From assembly GCA_963724285.1 (NCBI GenBank), contig CAVRUD010000029.1:372001-436000 (forward strand): a stretch of 64,000 nt of DNA, read 5' to 3'. The stretch is from CAVRUD01 sp963724285 (GTDB lineage Bacteria > Chloroflexota > Chloroflexia > Thermomicrobiales > UBA6265). Below the pieces are notes generated by a model that had not been told where the DNA came from, did no database searches, and saw only the letters and a list, made by a program, of their open reading frames with translations. Positions 62,926-64,000 of this stretch are shown here, piece after piece (the first letter of the stretch is position 1; the number at the start of each line of letters is the position of its first letter). A program made the position numbers and the translations under genes.

Positions 62926-63956
62926 CTATCCGACGGTTTCGGAAACTTCGTCCAGGATTCCCTTCAGAACTGAGTCGGTCAAGACACCACCCGCCTCAGC
63001 CTCGAAGTTGAGGATGATCCGGTGCCGCAGCGCGGGAAGCGCTACCGTCCGAACGTCCTCGAAGGCGACGTTCAATCTTCCTTCGATCAACGCCCGGATC
63101 TTTGCCGCCAGAACAATCGCCTGGGCGCCTCGGGGGCTGGCGCCGTACCGGACATAGCGCTTCACAATCGGCACGGCCTGCTCGTTCTCAGGATGGGTCG
63201 CGAGCACCATCCTCACGACGTAGTCACTCACGTGAGACGCGATCGGGACCTGCCTGGCCAGCTTCCCCATCGCCTCGATCGTCGGACCGTCGGCGGTCTT
63301 ACCCGCGTGAAACGATCCATCGGACGTTGTCCGGCGCAAGATCTCGGTCATCTCGCTCGCGGACGGGTATAGAACAAGCAGCTTAAAAAGAATCGGTCCA
63401 GTTGGGCTTCTGGAAGCGGATACGTTCCTTCCATCTCGAGCGGGTTCTGCGTCGCCAGCACGAAGAATGGTTCAGAAAGAGGATGCATGACGCTCGCAAC
63501 CGTCACGGTCTTCTCTTGCATCGCCTCCAGAAGCGCCGACTGGGTCTTCGGGGTCGCCCGGTTGATCTCGTCCGCCAGGATCATGTTGGCGAAGATCGGA
63601 CCCTGCTGGTAGGCAAATCGCCGCCTACCGTCCTGGTCTTCCACCAGGATGTTGGTCCCGGTAATATCGGCGGGCATCAGGTCGGGCGTGAACTGGATTC
63701 GGCTGAATTCCAGGTCTAGGGCTTCGCTCAGGGTCTTGACCAGCATCGTCTTGCCCAGCCCGGGCACGCCTTCGAGTAACACGTGGCCGCCGGCAATAAG
63801 CGCAATCAGGACATCGCGCAAGATAGCTTCTTGCCCGACGATAACCTTGCCGATCTCGTCTTCGATCCGGCTAGCATGGGCGCGAAAATCGGCGACGGTC
63901 ATACCTTCTGCTGGAGCGGGATGCTCCTGCGGCTGAATGGGCTCCGCGGCGACCAT
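62926..63956 (-). CDS. MoxR-family AAA+ ATPase, frameshifted
   Basis: AAA+ ATPase of the MoxR branch, usually a chaperone for metal insertion or complex assembly. Walker A is GVPGLGKT, Walker B MILADEINR, followed by TPKTQSALLEAMQEKTVTV and ATQNPLEMEGTYPLPEAQLDRFF. The frame then breaks at the A5 run (63385-63389 on the plus strand): one more base gives RFFFKLLVLYPSASEMTEIL and joins the intact C-terminal lid (residues 205-340), which ends at 62926. About 343 aa repaired. ATG 63956 has AGGAG 5 nt upstream. A consensus error is likely. No vWA/DUF58 partner is adjacent. Confidence 0.88.
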
Positions 63957-64000
63957 CTCCACTCCTCTCCTCTACGAACTTCCGTGGTGTCTAGGGCAAT

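Overview
The window looks like a chromosomal segment of a GC-rich bacterium, most likely Chloroflexota (Thermomicrobia-like). The main support is a pair of Chlor_Arch_YYY (DUF2298) membrane proteins, a family known mainly from Chloroflexi and some archaea, plus a UPF0182 protein and an envelope gene set consistent with ornithine-type peptidoglycan. This placement is inference from gene content; no rRNA is present. Almost everything is core metabolism or information processing. I see no prophage, CRISPR array, insertion sequence or plasmid gene.

Layout. 1-11.9 kb (+, except galE): purL (cut by the window edge), purF, glycine cleavage genes gcvT-gcvH-gcvPA, the ribosome GTPase der, plsY, galE (-), glyA and a WecA/TagO-type phosphosugar transferase. 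Several of these serve one-carbon and purine metabolism, as does fmt at 22 kb. 12-13.4 kb (-): a tRNA-Pro/Gly/Met cluster behind a near-consensus promoter, leading into rsfS and a small membrane protein. 13.5-22 kb (-): an LPG-synthase/UPF0104-like membrane protein, then a DUF2298 protein and a very large GT39-DUF2298 fusion whose coding frames overlap by 4 bp. 22-27.8 kb: fmt, mscL (-), a small membrane protein, an MFS-like/spermidine-synthase-like fusion, pgeF and yggS. 27.8-33.1 kb: UPF0182 (-), a WalJ-like metallo-hydrolase, a four-helix membrane protein and an excisionase-type HTH protein. 33.1-38.3 kb (-): tatA-tgt-acpS-nnrD-CBS-alr, tightly packed. 38.5-41.4 kb (+): pth, 3-hydroxyacyl-CoA dehydrogenase, methylmalonyl-CoA mutase B12 subunit and meaB. 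41.5-44.4 kb (-): yebC-ruvC-tlyA-larB operon. 44.4-46 kb (+): rpoD with an unusual leader. 46-49.5 kb: a decayed amine oxidase (-), fabF (-), holA (+), rpsT (-). 49.6-56.4 kb (+): murJ, then lepA-yabN-aspS. 56.4-64 kb (-): moxR, a 43-aa protein, a 585-aa unknown, a HEAT-repeat protein, femX, murE and a TolB-like secreted propeller in one overlapping run.

Five otherwise intact genes (purL, plsY, the WecA-like gene, the GT39-DUF2298 fusion and moxR) each carry a single-base frameshift, in or next to short base runs. Because purL, plsY and moxR are core genes with well conserved sequence on both sides of the break, I read these mainly as consensus errors rather than real decay. The one convincing real pseudogene is the amine oxidase remnant next to rpoD.

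The most interesting points are the split Chlor_Arch_YYY pair with its set of shared motifs, the promoter/mini-ORF/terminator leader in front of rpoD, the moxR-linked operon of unknown proteins feeding into peptidoglycan genes, and two genes (rsfS, fmt) whose best Shine-Dalgarno sits 6 nt upstream of an in-frame ATA rather than ATG.
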